DNA of 64,000 nucleotides from Rhodospirillum sp. (GTDB lineage Bacteria; Pseudomonadota; Alphaproteobacteria; Rhodospirillales; Rhodospirillaceae). The stretch spans positions 1-64,000 of the forward strand of contig JAIOYK010000017.1 of NCBI GenBank assembly GCA_021741145.1. The letters are read 5' to 3'. Positions within the stretch are counted from its first letter, which is position 1. Each line of letters opens with the position of its first letter. Below the pieces are notes generated by a model. It worked only from the letters and a program-made list of their open reading frames with translations, ran no database searches and had not been told where the DNA came from. The translations under genes were made by a program, and so were the position numbers. Below, piece after piece: positions 42,645 through 51,296 of the stretch.

Positions 42645-44447
42645 TCAGGTCCTTTCCGTGTGGTGGGCCAAATCCACCCAGAACCAGGCTTGGCCCTTGC
42701 CCGCCCGCTTCACGGCGTAGAGGGTCTGGTCGGCCCGGTGCATGACATCGCCGTAGGACTCCCCATCCAGGGGCCAAGCGGCGATGCCGATGCTTGTCCC
42801 GACCCGGGCCACCGCCCCGTCGTCCAGGGGGATCGGGGCGGTGATGGCGGCGATGACCCGTGCGGCGACGGCATCGGCGACCTCGCGCCAGGATTCCGGG
42901 GTGGCGTGGACGAGCAGGACGAACTCGTCCCCCCCCATGCGCACGGCCAGATCCCCCTCCCGCAAGCAGGCGATCAGGCGGCTGGCGCAATGGCGCAAGA
43001 CGGCATCTCCCGCTTCGTGGCCCAGGCTGTCATTCACGCGCTTGAACCCGTCCAGATCCATGTACAGGAATGCCACGGCCTGACCGTCGAGTACCTTGGT
43101 GCCACTCAACCCGTCCAAGTGAGCCCGAAGGGCCGTTCTGTTGGGCAGATTTGTCAGGATGTCCTTCAGGGCCATGGTTTCCATCTTGGCCCGCTGATTG
43201 TTGGTGGCGGTCAGGGTATCCACCAGGGCACGCAGGGATCCGGACAGGTATTCGATTTCCCGCGATCCGCCAACGTAGGGCAGGTTAGCGCCGATGGCCC
43301 CATGGCGCAGCCCGTCCGCGGCGCGGGTGATGCTGCGCAGGGGGCGTGTGACGCGCCCGGCCACCAGCCAGGCCAGGAAGGCGAAGACGATCGCCGTCGC
43401 GATGCCGATGTTGAAGGTGAGGAGTTTCAGGGTTCCCACGGGGGCCAGAGCCTCGGAAACGGGACTGCGGCAGATGACCGTCCAACCCAGCCCGGGATAG
43501 CTCTTGTATCCCTGTTCCCGCGCATAGCCGGTCAGGTAGCGGGTGCCATTGGGCCAGACGTGGATCCCCCATCCTTCCTTGGGTCCGTCGGGTCCCCCGG
43601 AAAAGACCGCGGGCAATTGGGCGGGCTGACCGGATGGATTGGAGGTCAGAGGGCTGCCCAGGGGCGCGAGCAGCACCCGGTTTTCCCGGTCGACGATGAA
43701 CATCTCCACATTCCGCCGGTCCCGAAGGGGGCCGATCAGGGAATCCTGGATCTCCCGCGCCCACCCCCAACCGAGGTGGGCCGCCAGGATTCCACTTACG
43801 CCGTCCTCCCCTTGGATGGGGCGGGACAGGTCGACGAACCGCAGGGGCTCCCCATTGGGGTTTGAGGGCAAGGCCTTGGCCAACATGGTCGCCTCGTGCA
43901 CGTCGCCCACGTAAAGGCCTTTGATTCCCTGCGAGAAGACGGGGCGGTGAGCGACGTTGCTTCCCTCGATCACTCCCCCCGTCGCGGCCAGGACCGTCCC
44001 GTCGGGGCTCAGGTAGCCCATCCAGGTGAACTGGGGAACGGCGGCCTGTATCCGGTCCAGAAGGGCACGGATATGGATGGGATCCGCCGGATCGGTAAGG
44101 GCCTCCATCTCCGCCAGAAGGTCAATTTCCGCGGCACGGGAAAACATACCCCGGTCGAATTTGTCGCCCATGTTGAAGGCGACTTCCGCGAGTTCCTCGC
44201 CAATGGCCGCCTCCACCTCGCGACCGGCCATCCGGCCGACCGACCAGGACAGAAGAATCGCCAAAAGGGTCATTAGAAAACCGAAGACCATGGAAACCTG
44301 GACACGGAGACCAAGGCGTCCATACCCGAGTTGGTTTATGAACGTGAGCCAAAGAGACAAAGAGGGATAGCCTTTTGATTTGGCGCGTTGTCGCCACCTT
44401 TTGATTTCTATCCCGTCACTATAGGCGCGATGGGTGGATGGGGCCAA
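42645..44447 (-). CDS. membrane-bound diguanylate cyclase
   Basis: A 600-residue signalling enzyme making c-di-GMP. The first membrane helix is near residues 52-72 and the second near 340-362. Between them is a large periplasmic sensor region of dCache-like character. A HAMP-like segment (RVTRPLRSITRAADGL) follows. The GGDEF domain occupies about 430-590: DLDGFKRVNDSLGH is the metal/substrate stretch, and RMGGDEF is the active site near 504. A product-inhibition I-site RxxD (REGD) sits exactly five residues before GGDEF, so feedback inhibition is expected. The start is uncertain, as about 45 residues precede the first helix. Confidence 0.85.
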   Translation of the reverse strand: MAPSTHRAYSDGIEIKRWRQRAKSKGYPSLSLWLTFINQLGYGRLGLRVQVSMVFGFLMTLLAILLSWSVGRMAGREVEAAIGEELAEVAFNMGDKFDRGMFSRAAEIDLLAEMEALTDPADPIHIRALLDRIQAAVPQFTWMGYLSPDGTVLAATGGVIEGSNVAHRPVFSQGIKGLYVGDVHEATMLAKALPSNPNGEPLRFVDLSRPIQGEDGVSGILAAHLGWGWAREIQDSLIGPLRDRRNVEMFIVDRENRVLLAPLGSPLTSNPSGQPAQLPAVFSGGPDGPKEGWGIHVWPNGTRYLTGYAREQGYKSYPGLGWTVICRSPVSEALAPVGTLKLLTFNIGIATAIVFAFLAWLVAGRVTRPLRSITRAADGLRHGAIGANLPYVGGSREIEYLSGSLRALVDTLTATNNQRAKMETMALKDILTNLPNRTALRAHLDGLSGTKVLDGQAVAFLYMDLDGFKRVNDSLGHEAGDAVLRHCASRLIACLREGDLAVRMGGDEFVLLVHATPESWREVADAVAARVIAAITAPIPLDDGAVARVGTSIGIAAWPLDGESYGDVMHRADQTLYAVKRAGKGQAWFWVDLAHHTERT

Positions 44448-44802
44448 GTATTTTGAGATTCTTGTCTTTTTGAATGTAAATTAAAAGATGTATTCAGCGA
44501 AGGAAGCACGTCGGGAATCGGCGTGGAGCTGTTGCTCGACCCAGCGTCGCGCGCTCATACCAAGGTGCCTGGGTTGAAACCCAGGCACCTTGTATCGTGT
44601 TCAAACGCCACGCGGGCTGGTATAACGTGTCCGAAGGTGTGATGTTGGCTATCCCCGGGGGTGGCTCTGCCCTTAGCGGAGACCCCGAGGCCGTTGGAGA
44701 CGCCATGCCCGACTGCCCCCGCCGCCTTGGCGACGGGGGCTATTTCATGAGAATTGATCCCGGTTATGGGTTTGGCTCGAAGCGACCAAAACGGACCGTG
44801 TC
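44448..44802. other. gap with two hairpins, no supported gene
   Basis: AT-rich at the left (promoter side of the cyclase) and GC-rich to the right. It contains a perfect inverted repeat at 44561-44592 and a second hairpin at 44715-44740 with GCCCCCG and CGGGGGC arms. A 60-codon open frame through 44597-44800 shows no recognisable protein. Confidence 0.55.
44561..44592. repeat. 15-bp perfect inverted repeat
   Basis: CAAGGTGCCTGGGTT is followed, after two bases, by its exact reverse complement AACCCAGGCACCTTG. In RNA it gives a 14-bp hairpin with a four-base TGAA loop. No T-run follows on either strand, so it is not an ordinary terminator. Confidence 0.85.
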
Positions 44803-45759
44803 CTATGCCGTTTCGAGCACCAGTTGGGCGGCGGCGAGGTCTTCGAGGGCCGCGCCCACGGACTTGAAGAGGGTGATCTCACCGGGAGAGGTCCGACCCG
44901 GAGTCTGGCCCCGGCACAGGTCGAACAGGTCACCGACCACGGCGTTCGGGGTCAGGGCGCCGGAAGCCAGGGCCTGAACCATGTCTCCCCCCTCGGACAG
45001 GGCGCCATTCCGCGTATCGACATGCACTTGGCAGCGCCGCACGGCTTCGTCGTCGCATTCCCGCATCTGGGGGGTGAAGGCCCCCACAAGATCCAGGTGT
45101 GCCCCGGGCTTGAGCCAATCCCCCAGGACCAAGGGTTCTCGGGACAGGGTGGCGCAAGACACCAAGTCCGCGGCGCGAACGGCGGCCTCAAGGTCGGTCG
45201 CGACCTCCAGGGCGATGGGAAGCACGGGCGCCAACTCCGCCCGCAGGGCTTGGGCCTTGGCGGGATCCCGGGCCCAAAGGAGAACCCGTTCCAACGAGGG
45301 GCGGACGGTCAGATGGGCTTCGATCAGATTGGGCGCCAGACGCCCCGCGCCGACCATGACCATGGTCCGGGCGTCCTTCCGGACCAGGAAGCGGGCGGCG
45401 AGCGCGCTCGCCGCCGCGGTCCGTCGGGCGGTGACCTCGCCCCCGTCCAGAATCGCCAAGGGCATGCCCGTCGCCCCATCGAGGGCGAGAACGCTGGCCG
45501 CGACGGCGGGAAGGCCCCGCGCCCCGTTGCCCGGGTAGACCGTGGCGATCTTCACCACGCAGATCCGGTCCGAGGGATCCTCTCCCAGGGCCCAGGCGGG
45601 CATCAGCAGAAGGGTGGCCTCCGCCTCTCCGGGAACGCTCATGCCATGGTGGTGCCGCGTGGGCGCCGCGCAGCCCTCCTGAAATCGGATCGCCAGCGCA
45701 TCGATCAGGGCGGGCCAGGGCAGATGGTCACGGACGGCGGCGGTATCGAAGACACGCAT
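44803..45759 (-). CDS. ornithine cyclodeaminase family protein
   Basis: A 318-residue protein of the ornithine cyclodeaminase/mu-crystallin family. The NAD(P) motif MVMVGAGRLAPNLIEAHL lies near residue 130, the substrate-side KIATVYPGN near 70, and the C-terminal GDLFDLCRGQTPGRTSPGEITLFKS near 275 with the family K. Members deaminate ornithine to proline or reduce cyclic imino acids such as delta-1-pyrroline-2-carboxylate. The ATG at 45759 has GGAGAG upstream. It stands alone, and which of the two reactions it performs cannot be decided. Confidence 0.8.
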   Translation of the reverse strand: MRVFDTAAVRDHLPWPALIDALAIRFQEGCAAPTRHHHGMSVPGEAEATLLLMPAWALGEDPSDRICVVKIATVYPGNGARGLPAVAASVLALDGATGMPLAILDGGEVTARRTAAASALAARFLVRKDARTMVMVGAGRLAPNLIEAHLTVRPSLERVLLWARDPAKAQALRAELAPVLPIALEVATDLEAAVRAADLVSCATLSREPLVLGDWLKPGAHLDLVGAFTPQMRECDDEAVRRCQVHVDTRNGALSEGGDMVQALASGALTPNAVVGDLFDLCRGQTPGRTSPGEITLFKSVGAALEDLAAAQLVLETA

Positions 45760-45842
45760 GGGGACTCTCCAGGACATCGGACGGGGACGCGGAATGGAAA
45801 ATTGGATCCAATGTTAGGGTGCACGCGTTCCAGGCGAAAGGA

Positions 45843-45882
45843 AAAATGGAAAACGGCGCTCCTTCGGGGGAAGGAACGCCGT
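45843..45882 (-). terminator. rho-independent terminator, minus strand
   Basis: On the minus strand ACGGCGTTCCTTC pairs with GAAGGAGCGCCGT (one mismatch) around a four-base loop and is followed by TTTCCATTTTTCC. It would end a transcript coming from the small gene at 46010-46207. Confidence 0.65.
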
Positions 45883-46009
45883 CTCCAAGTCGCCCGAAGG
45901 GAAAGGGCCAAGGATTCTTGGGGGAAATCCGCTCGGCGCGCCCCTGGTGGGAGAGGGATATGCGCGCGGAGTTGGCCCCCTTCCCCTTCGAGCTGGTCTC
46001 GTCCGGTGT

Positions 46010-46207
46010 TTAGTGGGCCGCCCAAGTGGTGGGGGAGGGGGCGGCCGCGCCCCGGACGAGGCGTCGAATGAAACGGACCAGACCGACGAGCGCCAGCGCC
46101 ATGGTCTGGGATTGCAGTCTCCGGGCCCGGTAGTGAAGGGTGATCGGATCAATACGGGGGGATGGCGCCGACGGGTCGACGCCCACGCCATTCCAGGGGG
46201 AGGACAT
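46010..46207 (-). CDS. small basic hypothetical protein
   Basis: A 65-residue frame (81 if started at 46255) with a central amphipathic and basic segment DPITLHYRARRLQSQTMALA then LVGLVRFIRRLVRG. Short alphaproteobacterial proteins with an ARRLR(A/S)(E/Q) motif near a hydrophobic helix are common, and this has that look. A terminator on the same strand follows 130 bp downstream, which supports a real transcript. No strong ribosome-binding site was seen, so the start is tentative and function unknown. Confidence 0.45.
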   Translation of the reverse strand: MSSPWNGVGVDPSAPSPRIDPITLHYRARRLQSQTMALALVGLVRFIRRLVRGAAAPSPTTWAAH

Positions 46208-46469
46208 GGGGGGAACTTTCAATTGCAGGACATTGGGACAGGAATTTAGAGACACATCAACGGGCGCTCCTGGCGCCTGGAAAGAAATATAGGGTTGGTC
46301 CCATGGTACGTCTCGCGTGCTTTCCGCGGACCTGAATTGTCCCTACCGCATAGGAACTTTAGTATTGATTATTCGGCGGGCTGTTCCCTTTTGGCCCCCA
46401 TGGCTTTTGCCTTGAAATTGGGCTAAAGGTGACGCTTCCCCTCGTCTTATCCGCTTTGGAGACATCCCG

Positions 46470-47360
46470 ATGAGCAGCACCCCCTCCGCCCCTCCAGCAT
46501 TTTGGCAGGTGGACGTGACCCTTTCCAAGGCCGCCTTGGATCCCTTGGAAGCGGCCCTGGAGGGAATGAGCGTGGCCTTGATGAGCACCGAGGTGGACGA
46601 GGCCAAGGGGCTGTGGAGGCTTCAAGCCCTATGCGAGGACAAGCCCGACATGGCGGTCCTCTCCGCGGCCCTGTCCCTGGCCGCCGCCGCGACCCGGACC
46701 GAAGAGGCTAAAGCGAGCGTTACCCGCTTGGAAGGGCGTGACTGGCTGCGTGAGAACCTGGTGGCCTTTCCGCCCATCCAGGTGGGTCGGTTCTTCGTCC
46801 ATGGCTCCCATCACGCCGATCCCCATCCGGTGGGATGTTGGCCCCTTTTGGTCGACGCGGCGACGGCCTTCGGGTCTGGAGACCACAACAGCACCCGGGG
46901 CTGCCTGATGGCCATGGACGCCCTGACCCGGAAGCGCCGCTTCGCCAATGTGTTGGACATGGGGTGCGGCTCGGGAATCCTTTCGCTCGCCGCCGCCCGG
47001 GCCTGGGCCTGTCCGGTGTTGGGCGTGGATATTGATCAGGAATCCGTGCGGGTGTCTCGGCTGAATGCCCGGATCAATGGCCTGTCCAGCCACATCCGCG
47101 CCATTCCCGGCAACGGCGCCAAGGGACGGGAGGTGCTCGAGAGGGGACCCTATGATCTAATTCTGGCCAATATCCTGGCTCGACCCCTGCGGAGTTTGGC
47201 CAAACCGCTGGCGAGCTTGCTCGCCAGCGGCGGCATTGTCGTGCTGGCCGGCCTGCTGGACCGCCAGGAACGGATGGTGCTGGATGCCTATGCCACCCAG
47301 GGTCTTCGCCTGATCCGCCGTATCCACCTGGAACCCTGGTCAACCCTGGTTCTGGGGTAA
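46470..47360 (+). CDS. prmA: ribosomal protein L11 methyltransferase
   Basis: A 296-residue class I SAM-dependent methyltransferase. The N-terminal substrate-recognition part (FWQVDVTLSKAALDPLEAALE) is followed by the motif AFGSGDHNSTRGCLMAMDAL, the PrmA equivalent of AFGTGxHxTT. SAM motif I is VLDMGCGSGILSLAAA near residue 165, then VDIDQESVRVSRLNA, and LILANILARPL replaces the NPPY-type motif. It trimethylates L11 lysines and the N-terminus. The ATG has a GGAG-like site (TTGGAGAC) upstream. Confidence 0.88.
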   Translation: MSSTPSAPPAFWQVDVTLSKAALDPLEAALEGMSVALMSTEVDEAKGLWRLQALCEDKPDMAVLSAALSLAAAATRTEEAKASVTRLEGRDWLRENLVAFPPIQVGRFFVHGSHHADPHPVGCWPLLVDAATAFGSGDHNSTRGCLMAMDALTRKRRFANVLDMGCGSGILSLAAARAWACPVLGVDIDQESVRVSRLNARINGLSSHIRAIPGNGAKGREVLERGPYDLILANILARPLRSLAKPLASLLASGGIVVLAGLLDRQERMVLDAYATQGLRLIRRIHLEPWSTLVLG

Positions 47361-47681
47361 GAGGGGGGCTTGGCGCCTTCGAAACGGGTTCCGCCAAGTG
47401 GGACCGGTGTCCCGCCCCCAATCGAACCAGTGATTGGGAGTCCCGCGAACGCACAGCCAAGCCAATTCCATTTCCGTATAGGGCCACATGGGGCACCTCC
47501 ATCGACGGAGTGAGAACGGGCGCCTTTCCGGCGCTCCTTCGCGGTGCGGCATGACGATCCTCCCTTGATATTGGGAGACCACGGTTCGACGAACACCCTC
47601 TTCGAGAAGGATGGTGTAAAAAAAGAGAACGGCGGCCCCTTGGAAGAGGGGCCGCCGTTTCCGGTTCCGACAAACCAAATT
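47361..47681. other. gap between prmA and EF-hand gene
   Basis: Apart from the minus-strand terminator at 47617-47659, I see only short imperfect palindromes and no supported reading frame. Confidence 0.5.
47617..47659 (-). terminator. rho-independent terminator of the EF-hand gene
   Basis: AACGGCGGCCCCT and AGGGGCCGCCGTT form a perfect 13-bp stem with a six-base loop. On the minus strand it is followed by CTCTTTTTTT. It lies 22 bp beyond the EF-hand stop codon. Confidence 0.88.
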
Positions 47682-48401
47682 TTACACGAAAAGACCAGCG
47701 GTGCCGCTAACTTGACTCGACTGAGAATTCCCGTAAGCCTGCAACATTCTCTGAATACTACTGTTGATGGCTTGATTGTCCTGTTTCGGGGAAGAGGCAG
47801 AGGTGTTGCTTTCCTCTTCGTCCGATTCTTCCAAGGCTTGAAGCAAGGCATCTTGCACAGTTTCATCTTCATCATCTGAAGACGAAACTGTATTTCCAGA
47901 AGACGAGAGCAGGGAAGTTACTAGGCCAGCTTCCCGTTCCGACTGGCTAACGACACCATCTTCGTTGGTGTCCAGTTCGTCGTAGGTCTCTTCTGTCGTG
48001 GAAGTCACTTGGCCACCGCCGCCACTCGCCGAGGCGGCGGTGGACGTTTCGGTGGTTCCGGTTCCGAGTTCCTCGAGGCTCTGGCTGGAGAAACTCGAAG
48101 AGTCTTCCTGGGCCCCAAGCAGTGCTGAAGCGGTTCCGCTATCCATTGGAGGCACTGAAGGCTTGAACGCCTCCATTTCCACCTGGCTAACATCACCGCT
48201 TCCATCCGTATCCATCTGTCCGAAAATTTCCTCGACAGATGGTCCATTTTTGCCGGTAGGCGAATTTTGCCCAGATGCTTGGATCATTTCGTCCAAGGTT
48301 ACTCCACCGCTTCCATCAGTGTCGGTTTTTTGGAAGCGGTCGGTCATCATCTGCCGCATTTCCGCCAAGGACTGGGTACTTGCCCCGCCTTCGACGTACA
48401 T
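47682..48401 (-). CDS. EF-hand calcium-binding protein
   Basis: A 239-residue acidic protein with three canonical EF loops: DTDGSGGVTLDE (27-38), DTDGSGDVSQVE (64-75) and DTNEDGVVSQSE (144-155). Between and after them are Ser/Thr/Gly-rich low-complexity linkers, and the C-terminal part is Asn/Gln/Ser-rich. No signal peptide is seen, so it is cytoplasmic or exported without Sec. It has its own strong terminator and a palindromic leader. AT content is higher than in its neighbours. A role in calcium sensing or storage is inferred. Confidence 0.82.
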   Translation of the reverse strand: MYVEGGASTQSLAEMRQMMTDRFQKTDTDGSGGVTLDEMIQASGQNSPTGKNGPSVEEIFGQMDTDGSGDVSQVEMEAFKPSVPPMDSGTASALLGAQEDSSSFSSQSLEELGTGTTETSTAASASGGGGQVTSTTEETYDELDTNEDGVVSQSEREAGLVTSLLSSSGNTVSSSDDEDETVQDALLQALEESDEEESNTSASSPKQDNQAINSSIQRMLQAYGNSQSSQVSGTAGLFV

Positions 48402-48429
48402 GGTTCCTCTCCTCTTTTGAAGGATGGAT

Positions 48430-48447
48430 CGGCTCCCGCGGGAGCCG
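48430..48447. promoter_or_regulatory. 18-bp perfect palindrome upstream of the EF-hand gene
   Basis: CGGCTCCCGCGGGAGCCG reads identically on both strands. It lies 29-46 bp before the EF-hand start and 110 bp before the divergent TetR start, so it may be the TetR operator or a leader hairpin. Confidence 0.5.
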
Positions 48448-48558
48448 AGCCGGGAAAAGAGTCCTCCCGGCGTCAGGATTCATGCAATATCTTTTCTCAT
48501 CCGCATTTCAAATGGACATTTTAGTGTGGTCCGTTCAACCAAATTGGCGAGAGAGAAG

Positions 48559-49188
48559 ATGGACAAGCGAGGAGACGAAACCCGGGAGCGGATTCTGGAA
48601 GCGGCGATTTTGGTTTTCGCGGATCGGGGCTTCCATGGGGCGACGATCCAGATGATCGTTCACGGCGCGAAGGCCAATCAGGCCGCGGTGAACTACCATT
48701 ACGGTGGCAAGGCGAACTTGTACGCCACGGTCATGGAAACGGCCATGTCCCGTCTGATCCAAAAGCGGCGGGATCAATTGGCCCATTGGCTGGCCCTCCC
48801 CGACCCGCTGGAGGCCATGGTCCGGGACCTGCTCAGCGAGAACACCTTGGACATGTCCGAACGGGAGCGTTTACACCGTTTGATGGCCTGGGAGCACCTG
48901 AACCCCAGTGGCGTGGCGGCAACCCATCCCAAAATTCTTATGGACGAACATTTCAGGGCCATGTGCGGGGTCGTAGCCCAGGAAACAGACCGCTCTCTCG
49001 ATGATCCAAGCTTGGCCCGGCGCGCTGTGTGGGTTTTGGGGCAGTGCATGATTTTCGGAAAGCCGGGGGCGGTCCAGATGGTTTTGCCACCCATTGGGGC
49101 GGATCTTGAGTCTCAGCGGACCTTCATCGATGAGACCACCACTTGGTTGTTGCCACGGATCCGCGCGGGGCTGGCCTTGCCCGATTGA
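48559..49188 (+). CDS. TetR-family regulator (CerR-like)
   Basis: A 209-residue TetR protein. The N-terminal HTH includes RERILEAAILVFADRGFHGA, then TIQMIVHGAKANQAAVNYHYGGKANLY, which is the TetR recognition helix pattern. The C-terminal ligand domain contains RLMAWEHLNPSG and resembles the DUF1956/CerR type that controls efflux genes. The ATG at 48559 has GAGAGAAG upstream; the longer frame to 48424 runs through the palindrome. It is divergent from the EF-hand gene. Confidence 0.82.
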   Translation: MDKRGDETRERILEAAILVFADRGFHGATIQMIVHGAKANQAAVNYHYGGKANLYATVMETAMSRLIQKRRDQLAHWLALPDPLEAMVRDLLSENTLDMSERERLHRLMAWEHLNPSGVAATHPKILMDEHFRAMCGVVAQETDRSLDDPSLARRAVWVLGQCMIFGKPGAVQMVLPPIGADLESQRTFIDETTTWLLPRIRAGLALPD

Positions 49189-49349
49189 GCGAGAGGGGGT
49201 CTGGAGGGAAGCTGGATCAGATTGAGCCCATGTGGCCCAGCTTCACGTCAATGCCATGGAATACAGAGTCTCTTCGTGGCCAAGTCGGTCGATGTCGTGT
49301 TGGAAGCAGACCTTTGGCGTGACCTGGACCAACCTGCTCTCGGTATACT

Positions 49350-51221
49350 CTAAGTCCGCCAGGGCAGGAACAGGGTAAACCGGCTGCCCCGGTTCAGCAC
49401 GCTTTCCAGACGCAAGGTGCCCCCATGCATCTCCGCCAGACGGCGGCAAAGGGGCAGCCCAAGACCCGTGCCCTCCAGGTTCAAGGACTCGCGCCGCTCG
49501 GCCTGGACGAAGGGTTCGAAGACCCGTTCCAGGTCCATGGGGGCGATACCGAAACCCGTGTCGATTACATGCAGGGACAGGCCATCGGGTCCGCTGTCCA
49601 TGGAAACCGTGATCAGGCCACCGGTGTCGGTGAACTTTACGGCGTTGGTCAAAAGATTGATCAGGATCTGTTTGATGGCGCGCCGGTCCCCGTGAACCCG
49701 CGAGGGGCCAAGGAAGGGAGGTGGAACTTCCAGGGTGAGGCCCTTGGTCTTGGCGCGATCACGGATCAGGATCAGGCTTTCTTCCACCAGTGTGGGTAGG
49801 TCGAGGGTCTCCACATCCAGGGTGAAGGCCCCGGTTTCCACCCGGGCGATATCCAGGATGTCGTTGATGATGTCCAGCAGATGGCGGCCACTTTGGACGA
49901 TGTCTTGGGCATAGTCCCGGTACCGCGCGTCTAGCGGAAGGTTGGGCAGGCCCTGGCCGATCACCTCGCCGAATCCGATGATGGCATTGAGCGGCGTGCG
50001 CAATTCGTGGCTCATGTTGTGTAGGAAATAGGACTTCGCTTCGCTGGCGGCTTCGGCTTGGTCTCGGGCTCGGCGCAGGTTTTCCTCCTTGCTGCGTCGG
50101 TCCTCGATGTCCTGGATCGTCAGGATGCACAAGGACGGGGCGATCCCGTCCCCTGGCAGCGGCGAACCGGAGATTTCCACCCAGACGGGGCGCCCGCTTC
50201 CCAGGGTTAGCCGCCGTTCCGTTGCCTGCCCGGATCCGCCGCCGTCGAGCAGCCCCCTAAGCCAGGCCAGGTCGTCCTCCCGATTGTCCGCGGGCATGTG
50301 GTCGAGGACCAATCCACCCAGAAGATCCATGGCCTCTCGCTCCATCAAGCGGCTCAGTGCCTGGTTGATTTGAACGAAACGTCCCTTGTAGTCGACCAGC
50401 GCCATGCCCGTGGGGGATTGGTCGAAGATCTGGCGGAAGCGTTCTTCCCCCAGGTCGGCGCGCCGCTCAGCTTCCACCTGGGGCGTGATATCCCGGGCGG
50501 TGGCGGAGAAGGCGGCGATGGTGCCGTCCCCATTGAACAGGGCCCGACGGCGCCACCACAGATAGATTCGGTCTCCTTGCGGATGGCGCAGGGCACCGTG
50601 CAGGTCCCGGACCGGTAAGCGGGGGGAGAAGCTGGCCAAATGCCGGTCCAATTCGCTCCGTCCCTCCGGTGGGGTCAGGTCTCGGATGCGTTGGCCGAGC
50701 ATTTCCCTGGGCGTCCGGCCGAACAAGGTCGCGAAGCTCTCGTTGACGAAGGTGATGGTGGTGTCGGGCAGGCAGCGGCAGAGCATTTCCGGTTGCTCGT
50801 CCATGGCCTCCCGGAACCGATCTCGGCTATCGCGAATGCGGCATGATAGACAGCGCTCGTCCTCGATGTCGGCCAGGGTGACGAGGAAGGTTTCCTCCCG
50901 GGGGTCAGTGGTCGCGTTCCGCCCGGCGGTGAAAACCACGTCCAGGGTCCCACCATCGGCGCGACGCAGGGTGGCGATTCCCGAACAGGGCGCCTGGGCC
51001 CGGAGATATCGGCCGAAATCGTGAATTTGACCCCGGTCGTCCAGTACCGTCAAAAGCTGACGGGAGGCCCCGACGATCTCCTCCACCGGAAGGCCTGTCA
51101 GGCGCGCCAAAGACTCGTTGGCCGCGAGGGTGTCCCCCCGCGCGTCAAACAGCGCCATGGCCATCGCGGCGTTTTCAAAGATCAGATTCCAGGCGTCCGT
51201 ATCGGTCACCCGTTCCCCCAA
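49350..51221 (-). CDS. cytoplasmic PAS-PAS-PAS histidine kinase
   Basis: A 623-residue sensor kinase without evident membrane helices. Three PAS domains span about 10-115, 130-255 and 262-385. HisKA has the H-box NMSHELRTPLNAIIGFGEVI near residue 403. The ATPase domain has N-box NLLTNAVKFT near 525, G1 DTGFGIAP near 553 and G2 EGTGLGLPLC near 582. No receiver follows and no partner response regulator is adjacent. A C-rich SCRIRDSRD segment between PAS1 and PAS2 is noticeable. It lies downstream of ctaA in the same direction, 75 bp away, so it may respond to respiratory or redox state (inference). Confidence 0.88.
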   Translation of the reverse strand: MGERVTDTDAWNLIFENAAMAMALFDARGDTLAANESLARLTGLPVEEIVGASRQLLTVLDDRGQIHDFGRYLRAQAPCSGIATLRRADGGTLDVVFTAGRNATTDPREETFLVTLADIEDERCLSCRIRDSRDRFREAMDEQPEMLCRCLPDTTITFVNESFATLFGRTPREMLGQRIRDLTPPEGRSELDRHLASFSPRLPVRDLHGALRHPQGDRIYLWWRRRALFNGDGTIAAFSATARDITPQVEAERRADLGEERFRQIFDQSPTGMALVDYKGRFVQINQALSRLMEREAMDLLGGLVLDHMPADNREDDLAWLRGLLDGGGSGQATERRLTLGSGRPVWVEISGSPLPGDGIAPSLCILTIQDIEDRRSKEENLRRARDQAEAASEAKSYFLHNMSHELRTPLNAIIGFGEVIGQGLPNLPLDARYRDYAQDIVQSGRHLLDIINDILDIARVETGAFTLDVETLDLPTLVEESLILIRDRAKTKGLTLEVPPPFLGPSRVHGDRRAIKQILINLLTNAVKFTDTGGLITVSMDSGPDGLSLHVIDTGFGIAPMDLERVFEPFVQAERRESLNLEGTGLGLPLCRRLAEMHGGTLRLESVLNRGSRFTLFLPWRT

Positions 51222-51296
51222 GAGCGATAAGTGGTTCGGTTTGTCTTTTGCCTGTTCTTTTCAATTTGGGCGACCGTACAACAAAGCTCTGGGACT

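Larger units (their letters stand above)
45760..46469. other. 0.7-kb gap with one probable small gene
   Basis: It contains a minus-strand terminator near 45843-45882 and a small reading frame at 46010-46207, described separately. The rest, including the 260 bp before prmA, shows only weak AT-rich stretches suited to promoters (about 46340-46390). Confidence 0.5.

Noticed and set aside
44597-44800. open frame between the cyclase and cyclodeaminase genes
   Set aside because: It continues antisense into the cyclodeaminase gene and has no recognisable features apart from overlap with a hairpin.
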